DNA from: Bacteroidales bacterium UBA6267
Lineage (GTDB): Bacteria; Bacteroidota; Bacteroidia; Bacteroidales; UBA1556
DNA length: 64,000 nucleotides
Assembly (NCBI GenBank): GCA_002440745.1
Contig: DJVB01000019.1
Coordinates: forward strand, 29,329-93,328
Direction: 5' to 3'
The notes below the pieces were generated by a model. That model made no database searches, was not told the origin of the DNA, and worked only from the letters and a program-made list of their open reading frames with translations. Positions 37,314-45,893 of the stretch are shown here, piece after piece. The position numbers were made by a program, and so were the translations under genes. How positions within the stretch are numbered: the first letter of the stretch is position 1; each line of letters opens with the position of its first letter.

Positions 37314-38051
37314 TTACAATATATTATAATTAGTAATTATACTATTTACGAAATCTGACATTTCATTTTTATTGCCTCTTCTTTCAGCATAATTCAAGAG
37401 TTTAGGGATGTTTACAGTGTATTTATCGAACGAAAATTTAAAAATATTTTTAATTTCTTCGCCCTGAATAAAATAGAACTGCTTTTTATCTGTATATACA
37501 TCCACTAACATTTTTTCGATTGATGGACGTTTTGTTTTCTTTGTTTTAACTAATGGTGAACGAGTAATCAATTGTTTAACAATAACAGGTTTTTTTTGTC
37601 CCATCACATACAACTGTATAGATTGTTCATCAGGGTTTAAAAATGCTTTAAACTCATTGTCCTTGAAAAGATTGAATGCCGTTTCGACCATATCAGATTC
37701 TGTTTCGAAAATATAAAAGAATTGAGTAGGTTGGTGTATTGTAAAATCATATAACCAAGCCGAAGACCATATACAATAATTGATTTGTGCATATTGCCTT
37801 GTGAATATTTTAGATAGTCTATTGATAAATAATTCTTCAGGATGCTGATAAATGGGTTTTTCGGATAGCGCATAAACCGATTTTTTCACATTGACAATAA
37901 TCCCTAACTTTTTATACCTCGAAATACGTTGCCGAATACTATCATCGGAAGCATTCATTATAATACTTCGAATATATGCTGCGATTTCATCTTTTGTCAG
38001 GCTGTCTTTACCTTCAAAAGCATCTTTAATATCAATCCTTGGTTTAACCAT
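37314..38051 (-). CDS. abiEi: AbiEi-family antitoxin
   Basis: 245 residues from the ATG at 38051. A longer frame starts with TTG at 38078, but that codon falls within the promoter -7 box, so the ATG is preferred. The N-terminal region (DSLTKDEIAAYIRSI ... DDSIRQRISRYKKLGIIVNVKKSVYAL) is a winged helix typical of AbiEi; the C-terminal domain is the usual AbiEi antitoxin domain. It is the transcriptional autorepressor of type IV abiE modules. An inverted-repeat operator lies directly upstream. Confidence 0.85.
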   Translation of the reverse strand: MVKPRIDIKDAFEGKDSLTKDEIAAYIRSIIMNASDDSIRQRISRYKKLGIIVNVKKSVYALSEKPIYQHPEELFINRLSKIFTRQYAQINYCIWSSAWLYDFTIHQPTQFFYIFETESDMVETAFNLFKDNEFKAFLNPDEQSIQLYVMGQKKPVIVKQLITRSPLVKTKKTKRPSIEKMLVDVYTDKKQFYFIQGEEIKNIFKFSFDKYTVNIPKLLNYAERRGNKNEMSDFVNSIITNYNIL

Positions 38052-38075
38052 TTCAACATGAATTAATTTAGCCTG

Positions 38076-38125
38076 CAAATTTATGTCACTTTTACCAATA
38101 AAACAAGTTTGTTGGCAAAAGTGAC
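38076..38125 (-). promoter_or_regulatory. Promoter and inverted-repeat operator of the abiE pair
   Basis: On the minus strand GTCACTTTTGCCAA-N13-TTGGTAAAAGTGAC (plus-strand arms at 38085-38098 and 38112-38125) forms a 14-bp inverted repeat with one mismatch. The promoter TTG-N20-TAAATTTG lies across it: TTG in the spacer, box at 38076-38083. AbiEi antitoxins are known to repress by binding inverted repeats at the promoter, which fits exactly. So the toxin pair has its own promoter inside the restriction operon. Confidence 0.85.
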
Positions 38126-38242
38126 ATTATTTGATATTATTCTATTCGTTTTGTTATCATCTTAAATATCAGAATCTCTAAGCATTAGCATTACTCTAAT
38201 GTTGTTGTATTTGGATGGCATATTATTTATCTCCGGGCTCCT

Positions 38243-39487
38243 TCATACCAATCGTATTTTCCCCGTTAATAAATTCTGCATCATCCCTAATTTTATCTTG
38301 CGGTATTTCTCTAATTTGGTTTCCAATGCCTGTATTTCGGCATCCATATCGGAGAGGATGGTTGCGATGCGGGTTTGTTCTTCAATAGAAGGAAACGGTA
38401 TTTCAAATGAGTTTAAACTTTTGTTTGTAATTTGATTGATTGTTGCACCCAAATGCTCATCAATTTGTCTTTTTATAATTTCAGATTGAAATAATAAAAA
38501 TACAAATCCATTAAATTCAGACCTATAAACAGACATAAATGCCCCAAAAGTTTCTCCAATTGCTCTTCCATTCAATAGCGCACATTTCCCGATTAAATTT
38601 CTACTACCATTTCTGACACAGATTAAAATATCATTTTCCCTAGTAATTAATTTTTCTGGTATCTTACTATCTACATATACATTATCTTCATATTTCAAAA
38701 TGTTATTTTGTACATTTGAAGAACGTAAAACTAAAGTTCCACTTTCTTTCACATTTTCAGGTGTATATGTTAGCCCTATTATACATTCTCCAATCTCCCC
38801 CAACTTCTTCACTTCCCAACCCTCCCGATAGCTATCGGGATTCGGTTGCAGCAGTTTCTGCATTGCCCCTTGTTTGATGTTGCGTTTTTTGGCAATGAGT
38901 TTTTCGAGGCTGTTTATCAGGGCATCGGCATCGCTTAGGACGGTGGCTATGCAGGTTTGTTCGGTTTTGGTGGGAGGAAGTGGAATTTGAAAAGTCGCTA
39001 AATCTTTATTTGTAAGCTGATTTATAGTAGCTCCCATAACTTCATCAATCTGCTTCTGAATAATATTAGATTGAAATTGATGAAAAATGTAATTTGAATA
39101 ATCTGTTCTATAAACTGACATAAAAGCTCCAAAAGCAGAGCCTTCTGTTTTCTTATCTATTAATGCACATTTCCCAATTAGATTTTTGCTTCCATTCCGA
39201 ACACAAATTAAAATATCATTTTCCTTAACAATTACCCGTTGTGGTAATTCCATTTCAACAAACACATTGTTTTCAAATGCAAGTTTATTGTTTTGAATGT
39301 TCGAGGAACGAAGCACTAGGTGACCATATTCTTTGACATCTTTTGGGCTATAAGTTAACCCTATAAGATTTTCGCCTAATTGGCTAAGGAATTTCACTTC
39401 CCAATCCTCAGGAATAACACCCACCTCTGTATTTTTATAACCCGCCTTCACTTCGTTGCGGACGGGCAAGCCTTCTCTTAGTTCCAT
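38243..39487 (-). CDS. hsdS: Type I restriction specificity subunit S
   Basis: 414 residues with two target-recognition domains (about 30-180 and 230-370), each followed by a helical spacer (LEKLIAKKRNIKQGAMQKLL; LEKYRKIKLGMMQNLL). The two recognition domains are strikingly alike (RSSNIQNN/RSSNVQNN; ENDILICVRNGSKNLIGKCAL / ENDILICVRNGSRNLIGKCAL; GATINQLTNK/GATINQITNK). Two palindromes are embedded in frame. The 5' end of hsdS overlaps the 3' end of hsdM by 10 bp. It determines the DNA sequence methylated and restricted. Confidence 0.95.
   Translation of the reverse strand: MELREGLPVRNEVKAGYKNTEVGVIPEDWEVKFLSQLGENLIGLTYSPKDVKEYGHLVLRSSNIQNNKLAFENNVFVEMELPQRVIVKENDILICVRNGSKNLIGKCALIDKKTEGSAFGAFMSVYRTDYSNYIFHQFQSNIIQKQIDEVMGATINQLTNKDLATFQIPLPPTKTEQTCIATVLSDADALINSLEKLIAKKRNIKQGAMQKLLQPNPDSYREGWEVKKLGEIGECIIGLTYTPENVKESGTLVLRSSNVQNNILKYEDNVYVDSKIPEKLITRENDILICVRNGSRNLIGKCALLNGRAIGETFGAFMSVYRSEFNGFVFLLFQSEIIKRQIDEHLGATINQITNKSLNSFEIPFPSIEEQTRIATILSDMDAEIQALETKLEKYRKIKLGMMQNLLTGKIRLV
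38823..38840. repeat. 18-bp perfect palindrome within hsdS
   Basis: TCCCGATAGCTATCGGGA, coding for part of NPDSYREGW between the two halves of HsdS. The same palindrome with one change is at 46493-46510 inside the MITE, and a related 20-bp one at 28296-28315, so it is a small dispersed element. Confidence 0.75.
39441..39467. repeat. REP-like hairpin at the 5' end of hsdS
   Basis: CCCGCC-N14-GGACGGG codes for residues of GLPVRNEVKAGY at the HsdS N-terminus, just before the usual start of homologues (NTEVGVIPEDWEV). It looks like an in-frame repeat that extended the N-terminus. Confidence 0.5.
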
Positions 39488-41958
39488 ACAAACCCCATTT
39501 TTTGAAGGTGAGCATATACTTTGCTTTCAAGGCTGGCAACTTCGGTAGTTTGCTGCGGAAGCGTTGTTTCGTAGCGTTCTGCTAATTCTTTTATGCGTTG
39601 GGTAAGACGTTGGCTGATGCGTTCCATTTCGGTTTTTACATCGCGCTCCAAAACGGTCATCCATTTGTCATCTACTACCAATTGTTTTATTTCGCCCTCG
39701 GTTAGGGTTTTATAGCGTTCAATTACCTTTTTATCCAGGTTGGCAATGGCCTCTTTTATTTTTTTATTTAAAGCGGTTTGCTTGTCTAAAAGTTCTAAGT
39801 ATTGCGCTAAAACAGCTTGTTCGCCATAAACCATTTCAGGTTCAGCAGCATTGGCTAATTCCTGTTTTTCTTTTTTGGGTTTGGTTGCCAATAACTCTTT
39901 AAGTCTTTTTTGCACATTTGCTTTGTTTACCTTATCCAATTCAGCAAAATATCCCTCTTCAGTATTGTGTTCTTCTTCCAGTTCGGTAATTTCTGCTGCA
40001 ATGGCTTCTTTCGCGGCTTCGAGAGTCGCAATGCCTTGCGCCTCTAAGCCAAAATAGCGGTCAATCACCAAGGCTTTTGGCACTAAGTCGCAATCCCATT
40101 CGGTTACGGTTTTGGTTTGTTTGGTAATGGTAAGTTCCGCTTTCCAGCCATCTGCCGAAATTAAATAGCAATCATCCTGCATTACTTCGTTCCAGTAATC
40201 CATCAGGTGCTGATAAACATCGTATTTGTTCATCAGGGCTTTGCCTGTATAAGTTGTCAAAATATCTTCCGAAATGCGGTAAACCACTTCTTTGGGTTTT
40301 AAGCCTTTTTCGAGGGCTTTCAGAATTTGGGTGTTCTTGGTTTTCCATGTTTCAAACACTTCATCCATTTCTTTAGAGAATGTGGTAAATTCGGGATGGT
40401 TGAAAATGGTTTGTTTCACGAGGTCTTTTTCAATTTTTAAGTCGCTGTAATTTGCCCTGCTACTGTCGTTAAAAAGTTCAGCTTTCAGCGATGGATACAC
40501 TTCCCAATATTCATTTAAGGCATCAATGTCAGCGTTGGGTATTCCACCCAATAAATGGGCTTCAATATCTTGTATGTCTTCCGTTTCCTGACTGTCGATA
40601 TATCGGGGAATATTCAGGTTGTAATCGTTTTTTGGGTCGCTTATTTCTTCAATGCTCACCAAACGGCTGTATTTGGGTACATCGGTTTGTTTGGTAAAAA
40701 CATCTACAATTTTATGAATATCCTGCTCACGCAAACGGTTTTTGTTGCCGTCTTTTATGAAGCCTTTGCTGGCATCAACCATGAAAATGTGTTTGCGTTC
40801 ATCGGCTCCTTCTTTGTCTAATACAATCACACAGGCAGGAATACCCGTACCGAAAAAGAGATTTGCAGGGAATCCGATAATTCCTTTGATATATCCACGC
40901 TGAATTAAGCTTTTACGGATTTCGGCTTCGGCATTTCCACGGAACAACACCCCGTGCGGTAAAATACAAGCCCCTTTGCCGGTGCTTTTCAGCGATTTAA
41001 GAATGTGCAGTAAAAAAGCATAATCGCCGTTTTTTTCGGGTGGCGTTTTGTAAATGGCTTTGCCTGTTTTTGCACTTTCTTCTTCGTCCTTTTCAAAACG
41101 TCCGTAAAGGTCGTTCTGTGGGTCGAAACCATTTACCCAGTTTTTCGATGAAAACGGCGGATTGGCCACTACGTAATCGAAGGTTCTGAGATAACCGTTT
41201 TTGTCTTTAAAAAACGGGTCAGAAAGGGTACTTTGTCCACGGTGTATTTCGTGTCCCTCAATACCGTGTAGAATCATGTTCATACGAGCCAATGCAGCGG
41301 TTGCCACATCTTTTTCCTGTCCGTAAATAGAACCTTTGCCATCAGCTTCGTCAATCACTTTTAACAACAGTGAACCCGAACCACAGGTGGGGTCATAAAA
41401 GGTTGTGGAGTTTTTAGGGTCGGTAATTCCTAAAACTTTTGCCAATACACGGCTTACTTCACTTGGAGTATAGAATTGTCCTTTGCTTTTACCGCTTTCG
41501 GTGGCAAAGTTTTTCATCAGGTATTCAAAGGCATCGCCCAGAATATCATCGCCACCCGCACGGTTTTTACTAAAGTCAAGTGCTGGTTTTTCAAAAATGG
41601 CAATCAGTTTAGTCAGTCGGTCAACCATTTCCTGACCTTTACCGAGTTTTTCATCATCGTTGAAGTCGGCTACATCAATAACCCCCACAAGGTCGTTGGC
41701 TTTTGCCAATGCCCCTATGATGGTGTTCATTTTATCGCCAATCTCTTTGTTGTGTTTCAAAGCAATCATATCTTTGAAACTGCCATCTTCAGGAATTTCA
41801 ATTAAGCCATCTGGGTCGTTCGCATATTTGTCCGAAACGTATTTTACAAACAACAAAGTCAATACATAATCCTTGTACTGACTGGCATCCATTCCGCCCC
41901 TTAACTCATCGCAACTTGCCCAAATTGAGCTATATAATTCTGATTTTTTAATTGCCAT
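39478..41958 (-). CDS. hsdM: Type I restriction-modification methyltransferase subunit M
   Basis: 826 residues, longer than the common ~500. Residues about 1-450 hold the N-terminal HsdM helical domain and the N6-adenine methyltransferase: SAM motif YDPTCGSGSLLLK (about 188), catalytic NPPF in VVANPPFSSKNW (about 263-268). The remaining ~370 residues are helical and charged, partly coiled coil, as in the longer HsdM subgroup. First gene of the operon M-S-abiEi-abiEii-R-DUF45. Confidence 0.96.
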   Translation of the reverse strand: MAIKKSELYSSIWASCDELRGGMDASQYKDYVLTLLFVKYVSDKYANDPDGLIEIPEDGSFKDMIALKHNKEIGDKMNTIIGALAKANDLVGVIDVADFNDDEKLGKGQEMVDRLTKLIAIFEKPALDFSKNRAGGDDILGDAFEYLMKNFATESGKSKGQFYTPSEVSRVLAKVLGITDPKNSTTFYDPTCGSGSLLLKVIDEADGKGSIYGQEKDVATAALARMNMILHGIEGHEIHRGQSTLSDPFFKDKNGYLRTFDYVVANPPFSSKNWVNGFDPQNDLYGRFEKDEEESAKTGKAIYKTPPEKNGDYAFLLHILKSLKSTGKGACILPHGVLFRGNAEAEIRKSLIQRGYIKGIIGFPANLFFGTGIPACVIVLDKEGADERKHIFMVDASKGFIKDGNKNRLREQDIHKIVDVFTKQTDVPKYSRLVSIEEISDPKNDYNLNIPRYIDSQETEDIQDIEAHLLGGIPNADIDALNEYWEVYPSLKAELFNDSSRANYSDLKIEKDLVKQTIFNHPEFTTFSKEMDEVFETWKTKNTQILKALEKGLKPKEVVYRISEDILTTYTGKALMNKYDVYQHLMDYWNEVMQDDCYLISADGWKAELTITKQTKTVTEWDCDLVPKALVIDRYFGLEAQGIATLEAAKEAIAAEITELEEEHNTEEGYFAELDKVNKANVQKRLKELLATKPKKEKQELANAAEPEMVYGEQAVLAQYLELLDKQTALNKKIKEAIANLDKKVIERYKTLTEGEIKQLVVDDKWMTVLERDVKTEMERISQRLTQRIKELAERYETTLPQQTTEVASLESKVYAHLQKMGFVWN

Positions 41959-41984
41959 ACTCTAATTTCTAATCCATTTAATTA

Positions 41985-42055
41985 AAAGCTCAAAAGTAAC
42001 AAAATAGTGGTATTACGTAAGATTATTTCGGGAAGAATATGTGGGGGGGATTAGG
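41985..42055 (-). promoter_or_regulatory. Promoter of the type I restriction operon
   Basis: A -7 box TACTTTTG (41991-41998, minus strand) lies about 33 bp before hsdM, followed upstream by TACCACTATTTTGT. A near copy lies at 26.88-26.94 kb before the relic locus. A G-rich stretch (CCCCCCCACAT on the minus strand) flanks it as in the other island promoters. Confidence 0.65.
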
Positions 42056-42134
42056 AGGATGTTTGGGGTTTATGAAAAATCAATTCGGCTATTTTGAATT
42101 CTAATGATGTGGAGGTAGATTGATTATTTAGGCT

Positions 42135-43007
42135 TTAATTTATCTTTTTAAAATCAACATTTTTTCTAATAATCTTCGATGCTATCTGGTTACAAAGAGT
42201 TATATCAATTTTCCAAGTTGCTTCACAACATCTTAAATTCCAAAAATCATTATCAACTTCAATAATTAAATCCCTAATAATTATTTTGCGTTCATGGATT
42301 TGATTTCGCCGAATTTTAAAAATTTTCACCCTTTTGAAATTGTTTTTTATTATTTGATTATCTGAATAGTCGGATATAGAAAAAGTAGTAAAATAATGAA
42401 TTAAATGAGAATTCTTAATCGAATTAAATAAATTATGCCCAAAATTTATTTGCCTATCATAGATATATACAATTGGATGTCTACTTGAAAGCATAAATAG
42501 ATTATCAAATAATCCCTGTATCTCATCGTCGTCATTAAAATCGAAATACCTTAATGATAATGAATTACTTTCTAAAATTGCTAATTGTGAAATTAACCAG
42601 TGTATATTAGGTTTTTTAATTTCTTCAAGAACACATGAATAATTATTATTAAGACTATTGGTTTTTTTATTAGATATATTCGAATATATAATACTTTCTG
42701 CATATTCTATATTTGATAAATATTCGTTTTCTATTTCTTTATAAAAATCATCTGAATCTTCCTCAATCGCAACATCAATTTTTTTACTTAAAAATTCAAT
42801 TAAAAATGGATAAATTGAATCCAAATTATTATCGTAGTGTTCAATTAGTCTTTTTTCATATTCATTCAAAACAATTCTATTTACAATGAATGAATTTGTC
42901 TCATTTGTTATAATTGAAGAAATTAAACTTCCTATTGTGCTTTTTTTAACATTGAATATTTCTTCAAAATACATTAGTAATATGTCGACATGTAATAAAA
43001 TATCCAT
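42135..43007 (-). CDS. Partner protein of the DUF3696 ATPase (PLD-like end, uncertain)
   Basis: 290 residues, start 2 bp after the stop of the ATPase gene. The N-terminal half is helical and acidic. The C-terminal part (HPIVYIYDRQINFGHNLFNSIK... VKIFKIRRNQIHERKIIIRDLIIEVDNDFWNL) resembles the end of phospholipase D-like/MIT-C-type proteins, in which an IHxR(K/Y) motif precedes a strand, but a full HKD pair is not visible. I do not assign a function; as the tightly coupled partner of an AAA ATPase in a defence island it is a candidate effector. Confidence 0.6.
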   Translation of the reverse strand: MDILLHVDILLMYFEEIFNVKKSTIGSLISSIITNETNSFIVNRIVLNEYEKRLIEHYDNNLDSIYPFLIEFLSKKIDVAIEEDSDDFYKEIENEYLSNIEYAESIIYSNISNKKTNSLNNNYSCVLEEIKKPNIHWLISQLAILESNSLSLRYFDFNDDDEIQGLFDNLFMLSSRHPIVYIYDRQINFGHNLFNSIKNSHLIHYFTTFSISDYSDNQIIKNNFKRVKIFKIRRNQIHERKIIIRDLIIEVDNDFWNLRCCEATWKIDITLCNQIASKIIRKNVDFKKIN

Positions 43008-43009
43008 GA

Positions 43010-44467
43010 TTAAGATAAAAGTTCTTTTGAAAGTAAATAGGAGTTGTCAAAAAAGCCTGATGGAAACTTTGGTGATAAAGAACCATCTGCGCTAATTATA
43101 TGGCGAGTAATTTCAGATTGTTCATTTCTTCTAATAAAATAATGAATCGATACATCTTCTTCTCTTAGTGCAACGGATTTATCTTTGACTAAAACCTGCA
43201 ATTTACGGACTATATGTTCACTATGGGTTTCTACGAAATATGTTGTGTTTTCCGATAGTTTAACCAATGCTTCAATTAGCTTTGCATGTAGTTTGGGGTG
43301 TAGATGAACTTCTGGTTGTTCAATTAAAATAATTGAATTATAGTTTGCATATAATCTTTCTGATAATAATGCCTTTAAAATAATTGGTAATTGCAAGGAA
43401 ACCCCATAACCCACGTCTAATATATTACTAACTAAATCCTTTACTTTAACTCTTAATTCTCGAACAGGAAGTCTACTATCTTTAATTATTTCTATATTAT
43501 CAACAATCCCAATTTCATGTAAAATCTCTGTAAAATCTTTTAATGCTTTTTTAGAAATAGGATTATTTCCACTAAAAAAATCAACAACATCCTCTATGCT
43601 CTGAATTTTTTGATTTTGCCGACTATCTTTGTTTAAATATATCCGAGAAGGATGGGTGTTAATTGGATTTATGTACTCAATTTTGTCTAAATAATATTTC
43701 AAATAATTTTGTGAAATTAAAAGAAATGCAATTTTATAAAAAATCGTTTCAAATTTTGCTTTAAGTTTTAAAGGGATTTTTTCATTACATTTTCGAAGCT
43801 CGGTGATGCCAAGAATTTTTTCAAGATTTTCATGTAAACTATTACCTGTGACAAGGGTTAAAAAACCATCCTTTTCATAATTTATTTCATTTAATTCAAA
43901 ATGTTCATTAAACTGTTTGTCATAATAAGAAATTCCACACATTTTACCAAAATATAATTCATGGGATTGTTTTTTATTCTTTGAAAATACCAATTCAAGA
44001 CTTCCAATTTGATTATTTTTGAAACTCATTATTACACTTTCATGCTTATCCAAGTTCTTGTTAAGAATCAACTCTATTGAAGTTGACTCTGTAACAGGCC
44101 CATTAATTAACTTTTGAATCTTAGATATTTCTTCATCAATTTGTTTTTTTGTTTTCAATTCAACAGTAAAGAACTCTTGATAAAAAGTATAATAATCATT
44201 ATTAAAAGTAAACTTCAAGTTTATCGGGATATCTTCATTATGATAATAAATATTTTCCTTGTAATTACCTAAATCAACAAGTTCACCTGTCAATGCTAAA
44301 AGAGTTTCTCTATTTGCAGGAGTTTGGATAGTTTGTTTTAAAGCAAGAAAAAGTTTAATCAAGCTGCTCTTGCCAGAACTATTTTCCCCAATTAAAATAT
44401 TGATTTTCGCAAAATCAAATGTTTGCTTTTTGAAGCTTCTATAATTATCAATTTCTAATTTGAACAT
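43010..44467 (-). CDS. AAA family ATPase with DUF3696-type C-terminus
   Basis: 485 residues of the ABC/SMC-like OLD group. N-terminal MFKLEIDNYRSFKKQTFDFAKINILIGENSSGKSSLIKLF contains Walker A (27-34). Late in the protein are Walker B and D-loop SIILIEQPEVHLHPKLHAKL and the switch-His strand TTYFVETHSEHIVRKLQ, then a DUF3696-like tail (SADGSLSPKFPSGFFD). Such ATPases commonly act as phage-sensing halves of two-gene defence systems. It is 2 bp from the partner gene. Confidence 0.85.
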   Translation of the reverse strand: MFKLEIDNYRSFKKQTFDFAKINILIGENSSGKSSLIKLFLALKQTIQTPANRETLLALTGELVDLGNYKENIYYHNEDIPINLKFTFNNDYYTFYQEFFTVELKTKKQIDEEISKIQKLINGPVTESTSIELILNKNLDKHESVIMSFKNNQIGSLELVFSKNKKQSHELYFGKMCGISYYDKQFNEHFELNEINYEKDGFLTLVTGNSLHENLEKILGITELRKCNEKIPLKLKAKFETIFYKIAFLLISQNYLKYYLDKIEYINPINTHPSRIYLNKDSRQNQKIQSIEDVVDFFSGNNPISKKALKDFTEILHEIGIVDNIEIIKDSRLPVRELRVKVKDLVSNILDVGYGVSLQLPIILKALLSERLYANYNSIILIEQPEVHLHPKLHAKLIEALVKLSENTTYFVETHSEHIVRKLQVLVKDKSVALREEDVSIHYFIRRNEQSEITRHIISADGSLSPKFPSGFFDNSYLLSKELLS

Positions 44468-44662
44468 ATTTCATAATTTATCTTTATTTTAACCATAATA
44501 TTTTTCACATTGGATTGCTGGAATAATTTAGTTGAAAGTTTTTATTAATTTTCAGCTTAGCAACTCCTAATCTGTTATATACTAAACAAATAATTGACCA
44601 CGACATATCAGTAATAAAAGTTAAGTTCTTATCATCCAACTCTTTATAAGGTTATCACATAT

Positions 44663-45133
44663 TTAAAAAGTCCAATAGTTGCAACTTATTAACAAGATGG
44701 CTATTACAAAAGAAAATATAAAAACGAGAGGAATTATTATCCCAATTATTGGGTTTACATTCCATAAGGCTATTATTCCTTTTGCCTTAGATTCTTTTCC
44801 AATAATCGGGAAAACATGATTCTCATTAAGTTGATGCAATATTTTAAGGTTTATAATAAGTTTAATATATGCTCGGTAAATTGTCAAGCTTATGAGTATA
44901 ATTACAAAAAGGCCTAATCCTAAAATTATTAATCTATTGTCTTTACCATTAATTGCAGCAAAAGCTGTTACAAATAGAGAATATACGACCAATAAATAAT
45001 TGAATCTATTTGAAAATAAATTCTCAATAAACTCACGTTCGGAATAAAATGTCCAATCTGTTGAGGTTCTTTGAAATTCATATGCTTTTTGAATTTCTTC
45101 TTTTGTTAACTTGTCAAATAACCTTTTTGTCAT
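44663..45133 (-). CDS. Small three-helix membrane protein
   Basis: 156 residues. Three hydrophobic segments: NYLLVVYSLFVTAFAAI (about 44-60), LIILGLGLFVIILISLTIY (about 68-86) and IIGIIIPLVFIFSFVIAILLIS (about 130-151). The short charged N-terminus (EYQRTSTDWTFYSEREFIENLFSNRF type) precedes the first. I recognise no named family. It is the only gene behind promoter-leader copy G and 195 bp upstream of the ATPase, so it could belong to that system. Confidence 0.6.
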   Translation of the reverse strand: MTKRLFDKLTKEEIQKAYEFQRTSTDWTFYSEREFIENLFSNRFNYLLVVYSLFVTAFAAINGKDNRLIILGLGLFVIILISLTIYRAYIKLIINLKILHQLNENHVFPIIGKESKAKGIIALWNVNPIIGIIIPLVFIFSFVIAILLISCNYWTF

Positions 45134-45185
45134 AAGGTTTGATTTTTAATTTTGTCCATCACAACATTTATCCACATCATGCACA

Positions 45186-45563
45186 TCAATTTTCTTCAAA
45201 TTTTAGGTTAGTTAGTACAGTTAATTCTCTGTATTTTAACAATATATCTGCTCTGTCGGTTTTCTCCATAACTTTAGTTTTAAGTCGATTGTGTAATTAT
45301 TTAGACCAGCAAATATAGCATTTATTTAGATATCAAAATTTATTTTGAGGGAAGTGGAGGTTTTTTTTAACCCATTTTTAGGTGGCAGTTTTCCCCGATT
45401 TATCCCTAAAAAAGGTCATTTTTAGCTCCGATTACTGTTCGATTACTGTTCGTACACTGTTCGTATAGAGTTCGACAAAATTGTGGTGCCATTCAAACGG
45501 TTTTTAAATGGTTTTCAAACCTCATTTAAACGCTGTTTAAACCTTGTTTAAATTTTTCGATTT
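45186..45563 (-). repeat. Promoter-leader repeat copy G, extended with 11-bp arrays
   Basis: Contains the short ORF 45269-45186 (27 codons, MEKTDRADILLKYREL...), the box TATATTTG (45310-45317) preceded by TTG-N16, and upstream of it two phased arrays: four 11-bp units ending in TTCG at 45431-45474 (ATTACTGTTCG type) and six 11-bp units at 45494-45559 (TAAACGCTGTT type). Copy H repeats the whole arrangement. G and H flank the rhuM gene as direct repeats. Further left to right, hairpins GTCCC-TAC-GGGAC (45628-45640) and AGCCC-N6-GGGCT (45680-45695) lie in the remaining gap to 45893. Confidence 0.85.
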
Positions 45564-45893
45564 CGTATAAAAATTCATTGTTGTCCGATAAAAACCCTGA
45601 AATATGCCGGAACACTAAATATATCTCGTCCCTACGGGACTTTTGGGATTTCTGGGATTACTATTCTCTACCAATATTAAGCCCTTAACTGGGCTGACTC
45701 CTTAGGCGGCGCATTGAGACTTCGGCGTGAGCTCAGTCGAACGCTTGCCGAAAGGGACTAAATGTGATTTTACCGAACAACAATGAAAAAAATTCTCCAA
45801 ACTTAAAAGGGCAGGGTGCAAGAAAAAGGAAATTCAGAACTTCTTTTACTTTTTGTTGCGCTGTTTCTCTTTCTGTGTGTTTGAATCAAAAAC

